Below, piece by piece: positions 1 to 6,286 of a DNA stretch of 9,758 bases (its first letter is position 1; every line of letters starts with the position of its first letter). The notes below the pieces were generated by a model, which saw only the letters and a program-made list of their open reading frames with translations, was not told the origin of the DNA and ran no database searches. This stretch comes from JANMZR01 sp031383555. Its GTDB lineage: Bacteria; Bacteroidota; Bacteroidia; Cytophagales; Spirosomataceae. The stretch is taken from contig JANMZR010000205.1 of NCBI GenBank assembly GCA_031383555.1, positions 1 to 9,758 of the forward strand, read 5' to 3'. The position numbers and the translations under genes were made by a program.

Positions 1-1678
1 TAAAATCGTCGTTATTCAAATACCTTTTATTGTAGGAAAAAAAATCAATCAATACCAAAAAACCAATCATGCCAATTGCCAAATTTGCTTTTAACTTGTT
101 TTTCAAAAATAAAAATATGGCTAAAGCAGTAAGAATTATAAACGCTGCTGATCTAAGTCCGTCATTTCGCAATAGTGAAGCTCTATCGTTTCTAATGGCA
201 ACTTTCATAGCATCGCCAAGTTCTTTATTCCCCACCATTTGCTCGAAAGAACCATCTGATTGACCTACAAAATCGAAGAAAACACCACCTAAAAGTCCTA
301 AAATTAGGGAAAGTCCTGCTGTGGCAGCCAATGAAATTAGTAGTGGTTTTTTTATACTTTCAAAACTTGGTTTTTCTGTAAAAATATATTTTAACGATAG
401 CATTGCACCTGCTACTAGAAACATTTGCATCAATACCATGGACATTTTATTGTCTCTAAATTTATTGAAAAGCGGGAAATGATCAAACATAAAATAATTG
501 AAACTACTAAAATATTTTCCCCATCCAAAAGCTAAAAATAGGGTTGAAATTACCAAGAAATACCATTTCAAATCAGATTTTACCACAAAAAAAGAAAGAA
601 TAAATAGAAATAAAATTATAGCGCCTGCATAGGCAGCGGCTCCCATACTCTGCGGCCCCCAGTAGGTTGGCGCTCCTTTTTTAACAAAATCTTCAGCGGC
701 TGTTGGGTCCACACCAGCATCGGTCATAGTTTTATATGTTTCACTATTTTTAGTGAGACCACCTTGCGATGAACCTCCATAAATATTGGGAATTAATAAG
801 GTTAATGTTTCGCTTACTCCAGAGCTATAAGTAAATGAAGCATCACGGTCGAGGCCTGTTTTCGGGGAAGTTAGCTTTTCTGTTGAGTCAGCTGAAATGG
901 TTAATTCAGAGGTGCCTCTAATACTTTCATCGGCATATTCTTTGGCATTCCAAAGGCGAGTGGTATGTGTTAAAGTGCCAATTAATGCTGCCACAGCCAT
1001 AAATATTGAAGCTGTAATTAACTGTTTTACTTTCTTTTGTTTTATTAAAGTAAGCCCTTCCCAAACCACAAATATCACTATCGCCATTGCCAAAAAATAG
1101 GTAATTTGCACATGGTTGGCATATAGTTCAAGACCCATGCCAACCGCAATTATAGCGGCTCCGAGCCAATACTTAGCTCGCATTGTAAGCACCACACCCG
1201 CAAGCACCAAAGGAGCATATGCCGTTGCAATTATTTTTGACATATGGCCTGCTTCAATAAATATCATAGTATAGCAGCCAAAGCCATAAGCGATGCCTCC
1301 AATTACAGAAAGCCACGAACTACAACCTAATACTAAAAGCAAAATATACATACAAATCATTTGAATAGCAATAGTATTGGTGGGCGAAGGTAAAATTGAT
1401 GAAAAAAATTGACCCATTTTTGAACTTAAACTTGTAGGGTAAGCACCAGCAATCATGTAAGCAGGCATACCCCCAAACATTGAGTTGGTCCAGCCACTCC
1501 AAACCCCATGTTCATCATGGAATTTCCGGTTTTCTTGAGAGCCAGCTTGGGCTTGTACAGCATCATGTTGCATTAATTTTTTTCCTTCAAAAACTGGCGA
1601 AGTATAAATAGCTGATACAATAATTAATAGTAAAATAGCGATTATATGAGGGAGGAAATATTTTAATTTTTCTTGCAT
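1..1678 (-). CDS. YfhO-family polytopic membrane protein (N-terminal part, C-terminus beyond the window)
   Basis: The minus strand is open for 559 codons from an ATG at 1678 to the left edge, with no stop or frameshift. The product starts MQEKLKYFLPHIIAIL, with one membrane segment at about residues 9-26. A periplasmic stretch follows (SPVFEGKKLMQHDAVQAQAG) with an acidic HD at residues 38-39, near where GT-C-fold glycosyltransferases carry a key Asp. Many hydrophobic segments come after it. Motifs I associate with Bacteroidota YfhO proteins include a GHMSKI stretch, YWGPQSMGAAAY, FPLFNKFRDNKMS and, at the edge, FFSYNKRYLNNDDF. Full-length relatives are roughly 800 residues, so about one third is missing. 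In Bacillus subtilis YfhO is linked to glycosylation of lipoteichoic acid. That polymer is absent from Gram-negative cells, so the acceptor here is unknown; envelope sugar transfer is inferred. Transcription probably starts from the promoter at 1705-1734, some 20 bases before the ATG. Confidence 0.88.
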   Translation of the reverse strand, partial: MQEKLKYFLPHIIAILLLIIVSAIYTSPVFEGKKLMQHDAVQAQAGSQENRKFHDEHGVWSGWTNSMFGGMPAYMIAGAYPTSLSSKMGQFFSSILPSPTNTIAIQMICMYILLLVLGCSSWLSVIGGIAYGFGCYTMIFIEAGHMSKIIATAYAPLVLAGVVLTMRAKYWLGAAIIAVGMGLELYANHVQITYFLAMAIVIFVVWEGLTLIKQKKVKQLITASIFMAVAALIGTLTHTTRLWNAKEYADESIRGTSELTISADSTEKLTSPKTGLDRDASFTYSSGVSETLTLLIPNIYGGSSQGGLTKNSETYKTMTDAGVDPTAAEDFVKKGAPTYWGPQSMGAAAYAGAIILFLFILSFFVVKSDLKWYFLVISTLFLAFGWGKYFSSFNYFMFDHFPLFNKFRDNKMSMVLMQMFLVAGAMLSLKYIFTEKPSFESIKKPLLISLAATAGLSLILGLLGGVFFDFVGQSDGSFEQMVGNKELGDAMKVAIRNDRASLLRNDGLRSAAFIILTALAIFLFLKNKLKANLAIGMIGFLVLIDFFSYNKRYLNNDDF

Positions 1679-1704
1679 TTTATAGAATTTTTTAAAAATA
1701 TAAA

Positions 1705-1734
1705 CAAAGATAAAATTGAAAAGTCGATTTACAA
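1705..1734 (-). promoter_or_regulatory. Candidate Bacteroidota-type promoter for the YfhO gene
   Basis: Read on the minus strand, TTG at 1734-1732 is followed after exactly 19 bases by TATCTTTG at 1712-1705. This matches the Bacteroidota consensus TTG-N19-TAnnTTTG. A start point near 1699 would leave a leader of about 20 bases before the ATG at 1678. Transcription has not been shown. Confidence 0.55.
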
Positions 1735-1800
1735 GGTCGAATTTATGGGTCAATTCTACGCAATGAGCAACTCAAATAATAGTAAATGGGCTTTATGAAT

Positions 1801-1830
1801 TTGCCTATTGATAAATATATCGTAATTTTG
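1801..1830 (+). promoter_or_regulatory. Candidate Bacteroidota-type promoter for the PASTA-rhodanese genes
   Basis: TTG at 1801-1803, a 19-base spacer and TAATTTTG at 1823-1830 match the consensus TTG-N19-TAnnTTTG. The predicted start, near 1836, gives a leader of about 120 bases before the ATG at 1957. That leader can form a weak 6-bp hairpin (AACCAA 1860-1865 with TTGGTT 1875-1880) followed by a T-rich stretch. I do not call the hairpin a terminator. Confidence 0.5.
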
Positions 1831-1956
1831 ACTCAATTTTATTTTGTAATATAATTCCAAACCAATTAAAAAACTTGGTTGTATTTTTAATTATTTTTAA
1901 GTTTGGGAATATTATGCAGCTTATTATCAATATTTCGCTTAAACTAAAAATTTAAA

Positions 1957-2721
1957 ATGGTAAAAATAAGTACAGATAGCAAAAGAGACCTTTTTACTCA
2001 TATCGGAATAATAGCCTGTTTGTTCATAGCATTTTTTCTCGCATTCTTTTTTGTTTATTTACCTTGGAGTACTAATCATGGCGAAAGTATAACGGTACCA
2101 AAGCTTAAAGATATGAAATTGGCTGATTTAGAAGATTATCTTGACGACCGTAACCTTAGGATGGAAGTTAGTGATTGTGTGTTTGTAGCTGGTGCTGAGC
2201 CGCTTACGGTAATTTCACACTTTCCACAAGAAGGCGCCAATGTAAAAGAAGGTAGAAAAATTTATATCACAATTACTGCCGAAAAAGCACCTTTAATACG
2301 CATGCCAAAGGTCACCGACCTATCATTACACAGTGCCGAAATGCAATTGAAACAGGTTGGTTTAATGAAAGGAAACATAATATTTAAGCCAGATTTGGCC
2401 GAAAATACCGTTTTGGAGCAACAGTTTAATGGCGCTCCAATTGAACCTGGAGCCATGATTTCGAAAGGATCGTTGGTTGATTTGGTAGTTGGAAATGGAC
2501 TGGGCTCAGCTATGATAGAAATACCAGATGTTTTAGGTAAAGCATTTGAAGAGGCCGAATTGATAATAAAAGGGTCTAATTTTGAGGTAGGCACGGTTAT
2601 TTATGATAATAAATCTGATAAACCAGCTGGTACTATAATCAAACAAAGCCCTGAAAGTAATGGAAAGTCATTAGAACGTTCTTTTGTTGATCTTTGGATT
2701 TCTGGTTCAGAGCCTAATTAA
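1957..2721 (+). CDS. Membrane-anchored protein with three PASTA domains
   Basis: The 254-residue protein has a short cytoplasmic N-terminus, one membrane segment at about residues 15-35 and then three PASTA-like modules at about 44-108, 113-180 and 186-250. Each module shows the usual pattern: a VPxL or IPDV-like opening, a helix with regularly spaced Leu or Ala, and a closing FPQEGANVKEG- or SPESNGKSLE-like turn before the last strand. PASTA domains in Gram-positive bacteria sit on Ser/Thr kinases and penicillin-binding proteins, where they sense muropeptide or lipid II. This protein has no kinase or transpeptidase domain, so it is a stand-alone periplasmic PASTA protein. Similar short forms occur in Bacteroidota. 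A peptidoglycan-binding or cell-wall role is inferred from the domain only. The next gene begins 37 bases downstream on the same strand and is probably co-transcribed. Confidence 0.88.
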   Translation: MVKISTDSKRDLFTHIGIIACLFIAFFLAFFFVYLPWSTNHGESITVPKLKDMKLADLEDYLDDRNLRMEVSDCVFVAGAEPLTVISHFPQEGANVKEGRKIYITITAEKAPLIRMPKVTDLSLHSAEMQLKQVGLMKGNIIFKPDLAENTVLEQQFNGAPIEPGAMISKGSLVDLVVGNGLGSAMIEIPDVLGKAFEEAELIIKGSNFEVGTVIYDNKSDKPAGTIIKQSPESNGKSLERSFVDLWISGSEPN

Positions 2722-2758
2722 AAAGACAATATTTAGCAAAAATAAAACATTTAAAAAA

Positions 2759-3052
2759 ATGAATATTTCAGTACAAGAACTTAAAGATAGAATGGACGAC
2801 GGTGAGGAATTGAACCTTATTGACGTACGTGAAGAACATGAGTATGAGGATGATAATATTGGTGCGCTTTTGATTCCTTTGGGTGAATTACCTGACAGAC
2901 TTGACGAAATTGAGGACTGGAAAGACCAAGAAGTGCTCGTACACTGTCGCTCGGGTGCAAGAAGTGAAAAAGCTCAGAAATTTCTGCAAAGCCAAGGCTT
3001 CACCAATGTACGCAATGTAATTGGTGGCATATTAGCTTTTAATGAGTTATAG
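2759..3052 (+). CDS. Single-domain rhodanese-like sulfurtransferase (intact active-site loop)
   Basis: The product is 97 residues, the usual size of a single-domain rhodanese such as GlpE or PspE. It shows the CH2A-like motif LIDVREEHEYEDDNIGAL at residues 20-37. The catalytic loop is HCRSGARS with Cys63, the canonical six-residue CRSGAR loop that carries a persulfide. The C-terminus is NVIGGILAFNEL. Such enzymes move sulfane sulfur from thiosulfate or a persulfide donor to a thiol acceptor in the cytoplasm; the partner here is unknown. I chose the ATG at 2759 because it begins directly at the domain (MNISVQEL). An upstream in-frame ATG at 2684 would overlap the PASTA gene and add 25 residues with no similarity to the fold. 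The stop codon TAG at 3050-3052 is also the first three bases of the heptamer array. Confidence 0.9.
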   Translation: MNISVQELKDRMDDGEELNLIDVREEHEYEDDNIGALLIPLGELPDRLDEIEDWKDQEVLVHCRSGARSEKAQKFLQSQGFTNVRNVIGGILAFNEL

Positions 3053-3210
3053 AAATTAGATGCTAGATGTTAGATGCTAGATGTTAGAAATTAGATGTTT
3101 GATGTTAGATGTTTGATGTTAGATGCTAGATGTTAGAAATTAGATGTTAGAAATTAGATGTTAGATGCTAGATGTTAGAAATTAGATGTTAGATGTTAGA
3201 TGTTAGATAA
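3050..3210 (+). repeat. Heptamer tandem repeat array, 22 units plus one degenerate unit
   Basis: From 3050 to 3203 the sequence is 22 gap-free 7-bp units; a degenerate unit TAGATAA fills 3204-3210. By hand count there are 11 TAGATGT, 4 TAGATGC, 5 TAGAAAT and 2 TTGATGT units. TAGATGT usually alternates with one of the other variants, giving a 14-bp order that slips one unit at 3113-3119. A 28-bp block (TAGATGC, TAGATGT, TAGAAAT, TAGATGT) occurs three times, at 3071-3098, 3120-3147 and 3162-3189. Every frame carries stops, so the array is not coding. It fills the whole gap between two rhodanese genes: the first unit overlaps the upstream stop codon and the last supplies the downstream start codon. 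There are no spacers, so it is not a CRISPR array. Confidence 0.97.
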
Positions 3211-3511
3211 ACAAAAAACTAGTATTTCTGCATTTGATTTTAAGAAAAAATTCGAAAATAAAAATCCTCCTCAAATTCTTGACATCCGTACGGATGAAGA
3301 GTTTGAGGATTTTAATTTTGGGAGCACTCATATTTTATTTGAGGTACTCCTTTCGGATTTGAGCCTAATAGAATTCTTGAAAAATAAAACCACAGTAATC
3401 GTCTGTTATACAGGTCTTCAGAGTGAAATTGCTAGAAAAATATTGGCAAAAAAAGGTTTCAATAAAATGGTAAATTTGGAGGGTGGGATTGAGGCGTATT
3501 TAGAGTTATGA
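3200..3511 (+). CDS. Second, divergent single-domain rhodanese-like protein
   Basis: The 103-residue product aligns with the upstream rhodanese over 95 residues without a gap (its residues 9-103 against 3-97), with 32 identities counted by hand. It keeps ILDIRTDEEFEDFNFG, a Cys at position 69 and the ending NLEGGIEAYLEL. Its active-site loop is CYTGLQ instead of CRSGAR, so Cys is kept but both Arg residues are lost. It may transfer sulfur poorly or serve a different substrate. The start is forced: an in-frame TAG (3197-3199) lies directly before the ATG at 3200, and the next Met is near the C-terminus. The ATG and the next two codons (Met-Leu-Asp) read repeat-array sequence. Tandem duplication followed by divergence is the simplest origin. 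The gene converges with miaA, 29 bases away. Confidence 0.8.
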   Translation: MLDKQKTSISAFDFKKKFENKNPPQILDIRTDEEFEDFNFGSTHILFEVLLSDLSLIEFLKNKTTVIVCYTGLQSEIARKILAKKGFNKMVNLEGGIEAYLEL

Positions 3512-3540
3512 TTAAAATGTTAGTATGTCAGAAAATATCT

Positions 3541-4458
3541 TTAAACCGACAATTTTTCTTCAATAAACTCAAATATTTTGTCTTTATTTCCAGCCTCAAA
3601 CCACAGAAAATCATCCTGATTTTTAAACCAGGTCAATTGTCTTTTGGCATACCTTCGGCTATTTCTTTTTAGTAGCCTTACCAATTCTTCATAGCCATAA
3701 TTACCATCCAAATATTCGTAAACTTCCTTATAACCAACAGTTTGTAGCGCATTATGACTTCGAAAATTCATCAAAAAACGAGCCTCATCAACTAAGCCAT
3801 TGGCCAGCATAAGGTCCATTCGTTGGTCAATTCTTTTATATAAAATATCACGATTACGATTGAGGCAAATTTTTAGAATATTGAAAGGTCGTTCTTCCTT
3901 TTTTTGTCCATGAAAGCTTGAAAACGGCATCCCTGAGCCAATACACACTTCCAAAGCACGTACTATTCTCTGGCTATTTTTATGGTCAACAGTGTTGAAA
4001 TAATCAGGATCCAAAAATTCAAGTTGTTTTAGTAGAGGCTGAATTCCTTCATTATTAAGTCTTTGCATTAAGTTATTTCGCAATTCCGAGTCGACATCGG
4101 GCATGTCATCGAGGCCATCAATAATTGCTTTTATAAACATTCCTGAGCCGCCAGTGAGTATTGCAATGTTATTTTTTTGAAAAATACCTTCTAGTTTTTG
4201 CAAGCATTGCCTTTCAAAATCGCCAACAGAAAAATACTCAGAAATTGAATGTGAATTGATGAAATGATGTATAATTCCTTCCATATCCTCCAAACTCGGC
4301 TTGGCAGTTCCAATATTTAATTCTCTATAAAATTGCCTTGAATCTGCCGATATTACTTCCGTTTTTAACTTTTTGGCGAGTTCTACACATAATCCAGTTT
4401 TGCCCACAGCAGTGGGGCCAGCAATTATAATCAAAGTTTTTATTTCAATATTTTTCAA
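3541..4458 (-). CDS. miaA: tRNA dimethylallyltransferase
   Basis: The 305-residue product matches the length and motif order of MiaA, which transfers a dimethylallyl group from DMAPP to N6 of A37 in tRNAs reading UNN codons (i6A37). Visible motifs are the P-loop GPTAVGKT at residues 14-21, ISADSRQFYRELNIGTAKPS at 36-55 (the DSRQ substrate motif), LTGGSGMFIKA at 101-111, NSQRIVRALEV at 161-171, QTVGYKEV at 239-246 and the C-terminal RRYAKRQLTWFKN at 268-280. The start codon is TTG at 4458-4456. A stop (TAA, 4464-4462) lies one codon before it, and the only nearby alternative, TTG at codon 9, would leave just five residues before the P-loop. The downstream neighbour converges on this gene; the upstream neighbour is divergent. 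Confidence 0.96.
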   Translation of the reverse strand: MKNIEIKTLIIIAGPTAVGKTGLCVELAKKLKTEVISADSRQFYRELNIGTAKPSLEDMEGIIHHFINSHSISEYFSVGDFERQCLQKLEGIFQKNNIAILTGGSGMFIKAIIDGLDDMPDVDSELRNNLMQRLNNEGIQPLLKQLEFLDPDYFNTVDHKNSQRIVRALEVCIGSGMPFSSFHGQKKEERPFNILKICLNRNRDILYKRIDQRMDLMLANGLVDEARFLMNFRSHNALQTVGYKEVYEYLDGNYGYEELVRLLKRNSRRYAKRQLTWFKNQDDFLWFEAGNKDKIFEFIEEKLSV

Positions 4459-4480
4459 CTTTTATCTATCCAATATTTGC

Positions 4481-4513
4481 CAAAATTAACGCATTTCAAA
4501 CTATTGCAGACAA
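4481..4513 (-). promoter_or_regulatory. Candidate promoter for miaA
   Basis: On the minus strand TTG at 4513-4511, a 22-base spacer and TAATTTTG at 4488-4481 fit the Bacteroidota promoter pattern; the spacer is longer than the typical 19. A start near 4475 would give a leader of about 17 bases before the TTG start codon. Confidence 0.4.
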
Positions 4514-4542
4514 ACAATGGCGCTTTCTAAAATTTTAATTTT

Positions 4543-4550
4543 TAAATTTG
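4543..4550 (+). promoter_or_regulatory. Candidate -7 element for the Gfo/Idh/MocA-PfpI gene pair
   Basis: TAAATTTG matches the TAnnTTTG -7 consensus and lies about 50 bases before the ATG at 4602. No clear TTG occurs 17-23 bases upstream, so support is limited. Between this element and the start codon are two CAAACTTT copies (4564-4571, 4580-4587) and a CAAACTAT (4588-4595). Confidence 0.3.
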
Positions 4551-4601
4551 ATAAAAAAACTACCAAACTTTTAAATAGTCAAACTTTCAAACTATAAACA
4601 A

Positions 4602-5612
4602 ATGATAAATGTTGGCATAATAGGTTATGGGTTATCGGGCAGGTATTTGCAAGCTCCGTTTTTTGAAGCTAACCCAGACTTTGCACTTAATGCAATAGTT
4701 ACTAATTCGTTTAATCCAAAAGAGCTATATCCAAATGTAAAAGTATATTCATCTGCTGATGAGCTCATTAACAACCCAGAAATTGACTTAATAAGTATTT
4801 GCTCACCCTCTGACACACATTTTGAGTTTGCAAAAAAAGTACTTTTGGCGGGTAAACATTGTTTAGTTGAAAAGCCATTTACATCTACAAAAGCTGAAGC
4901 CGAAGAATTGTTTACCTTGGCAAAAAAAGTTGGAAAAGTAATCACAGTTTTCCAAAATAGAAGGTTCGATTCTGATTTTTTAACAGTAAAAAAAGTGGTA
5001 GATTCAGGATTATTAGGTGATTTGGTTTGCTATGATGTTCATTTTGACAGATATAAGCCAGTGCTAAATCCTAAAAAATGGAAGGAAACTGTTCAGACTG
5101 GTAACGGAATTTTGTACGATTTGGGCTCGCATATTTTGGATCAATCCATTGTATTATTTGGTAAACCCATTTCCGTTGCTGGTGAAAAATTTACTCAAAG
5201 AGAAGGCTCAGATATTGATGATGCCTTTGATATTAGACTTAATTATGGAAAATTGAAGGTGAAGCTTTCAGCCAGTTTATTAGTGAAAAAACAAGGACCT
5301 CGTTACACCATTCATGGAACAAAAGGAACATTTACTAAATATGGAATAGATGTTCAAGAAGACCATTCAAAAGAGGGAATGCTGCCCAATCATTCACTTT
5401 TTGGTGTTGAATCTGAAAAGGAATATGGTTTATTAACATATGAAAAAGATGGTAAAGATTGTTCAGAAAGAATTGAAACAGAAAAGGGTAATTGGAATGG
5501 TTATTTTGAAAATTTAGCAGATGCAATTAATGAAAAAGTGGAAATTGAAGTTAAAGATTTTCAGATATTAGAACAGATTGGAATTTTGGAAATGATAGAA
5601 AGGATTGATTAA
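4602..5612 (+). CDS. Gfo/Idh/MocA-family NAD(P)-dependent oxidoreductase
   Basis: The 336-residue product has an N-terminal Rossmann fold with GYGLSG at residues 9-14. The family motif EKP at 90-92 carries the catalytic Lys91, and YDLGSHILDQ at 172-181 carries the Asp173 and His177 expected in the active site. The C-terminal half is the usual alpha/beta substrate and oligomerisation domain. The stretches NRRFD (119-123) and HFDRYKP (147-153) resemble the YdgJ/YvaA-like branch, which contains NADP-dependent scyllo-inositol dehydrogenases. The general reaction is reversible oxidation of a sugar or polyol hydroxyl in the cytoplasm; inositol as substrate is only an inference from those motifs. 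The PfpI-like gene follows 13 bases after the stop, so the two are probably one operon. The sugar symporter at 6330-7955 lies just beyond it, on the opposite strand. Confidence 0.9.
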   Translation: MINVGIIGYGLSGRYLQAPFFEANPDFALNAIVTNSFNPKELYPNVKVYSSADELINNPEIDLISICSPSDTHFEFAKKVLLAGKHCLVEKPFTSTKAEAEELFTLAKKVGKVITVFQNRRFDSDFLTVKKVVDSGLLGDLVCYDVHFDRYKPVLNPKKWKETVQTGNGILYDLGSHILDQSIVLFGKPISVAGEKFTQREGSDIDDAFDIRLNYGKLKVKLSASLLVKKQGPRYTIHGTKGTFTKYGIDVQEDHSKEGMLPNHSLFGVESEKEYGLLTYEKDGKDCSERIETEKGNWNGYFENLADAINEKVEIEVKDFQILEQIGILEMIERID

Positions 5613-5625
5613 ATAAAATAACTAT

Positions 5626-6222
5626 ATGCAAAAAGTCGGAGTATTATTGTTTCAAAATTTTGAAACTTTAGATGTTTATGGCCCTGTAGAAGCTTTGGGA
5701 AGAAATACTGATAAATTCACTATTAAATTTTATTCTTTAAATGGCGGTATGATTGGCAATGCCCATGGAGTAAATGTTTTATCAGAAAAATTAGAAAATG
5801 CTATAAATGGCTTGGATATTTTTATAATTCCTGGTGGCTATGGCACACGACAAGAGGTTAATAATAAGCCACTTATAAGTTTAATAAAACAAATAGCTGA
5901 AAAAAGCGCTTTTGTGCTCACTGTTTGTACAGGAGCTGCTTTATTAGCAAAAACGGAATTGCTAAATCATAAAAATGCAACAACAAATAAAATTGCTTTT
6001 GATTGGGTAGTATCGCAAGCTGAATTAGTAAACTGGATAAGAAAAGCAAGATGGGTAGTTGATGGTAAATATTATACCTCAGCTGGTGTAAGCGCAGGTA
6101 TTGATATGACTTTAGGTTTTATATCAGATAACTATGGAATAGATTTTGCAAGAACTATTGCCAAGCAAATGGAATTTAATTGGCAGGAAAATAAAGATTT
6201 CGACCTTTTTTCTGAGGCTTGA
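5626..6222 (+). CDS. DJ-1/PfpI-family protein, isocyanide-hydratase-like branch
   Basis: The 198-residue product is a complete single-domain DJ-1/PfpI (class I glutamine amidotransferase-like) protein. It opens QKVGVLLFQNFETLDVYGPVEAL. The nucleophile elbow VCTGA has Cys101, with Thr102 next to it, and SAGVSAGIDMTLGF (152-165) is typical of the AraC-associated and isocyanide hydratase branch. The trio Asp16, Cys101 and Thr102 falls where characterised Pseudomonas isocyanide hydratases have catalytic Asp17, Cys101 and Thr102. No AraC-type DNA-binding domain follows, so it is an enzyme-like stand-alone form rather than a regulator. The reaction cannot be fixed from sequence: isonitrile hydration, a glyoxalase- or amidase-like activity, or an unknown reaction are all possible. 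It begins 13 bases after the oxidoreductase stop and is followed by a strong terminator. Confidence 0.88.
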   Translation: MQKVGVLLFQNFETLDVYGPVEALGRNTDKFTIKFYSLNGGMIGNAHGVNVLSEKLENAINGLDIFIIPGGYGTRQEVNNKPLISLIKQIAEKSAFVLTVCTGAALLAKTELLNHKNATTNKIAFDWVVSQAELVNWIRKARWVVDGKYYTSAGVSAGIDMTLGFISDNYGIDFARTIAKQMEFNWQENKDFDLFSEA

Positions 6223-6239
6223 TAATTTTAATATAAAAC

Positions 6240-6279
6240 AAAAAAAGGCAGTTAAAATATAAATCAACTGCCTTTTTTT
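6240..6279. terminator. Bidirectional intrinsic terminator
   Basis: A perfect 14-bp inverted repeat pairs AAAAAAAGGCAGTT (6240-6253) with AACTGCCTTTTTTT (6266-6279) around a 12-base loop. The GGCAGTT core is flanked by A7 and T7, so the structure acts as a stem plus U-tract on either strand. It sits 17 bases after the PfpI-like stop codon and about 50 bases beyond the end of the symporter gene on the other strand, so it can serve both convergent genes. Confidence 0.88.
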
Positions 6280-6286
6280 ATTTTGG

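Noticed and set aside
1..1678. A degraded or missing gene at the left edge, because no long complete frame begins and ends there.
   Set aside because: Reading the minus strand from the ATG at 1678 gives 559 uninterrupted codons with YfhO motifs; the gene is simply cut by the window edge.
2684..2758. Extended N-terminus of the first rhodanese starting at an upstream ATG inside the PASTA gene.
   Set aside because: It would overlap the end of the PASTA gene and add 25 residues with no match to the compact rhodanese fold; the ATG at 2759 sits exactly at the domain start.
3050..3210. The repeat array as a CRISPR, or as a coding repeat protein segment.
   Set aside because: Units are 7 bp and contiguous with no spacers. 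A TAG or TAA falls in every frame on both strands about every 21 bases, so neither a CRISPR nor a translated heptad is possible.
1957..3511. A new signalling system made of PASTA protein plus rhodaneses.
   Set aside because: No kinase, phosphatase, effector or regulator is present, and the rhodaneses are cytoplasmic while the PASTA modules are predicted to be periplasmic. Adjacency alone does not support a system.
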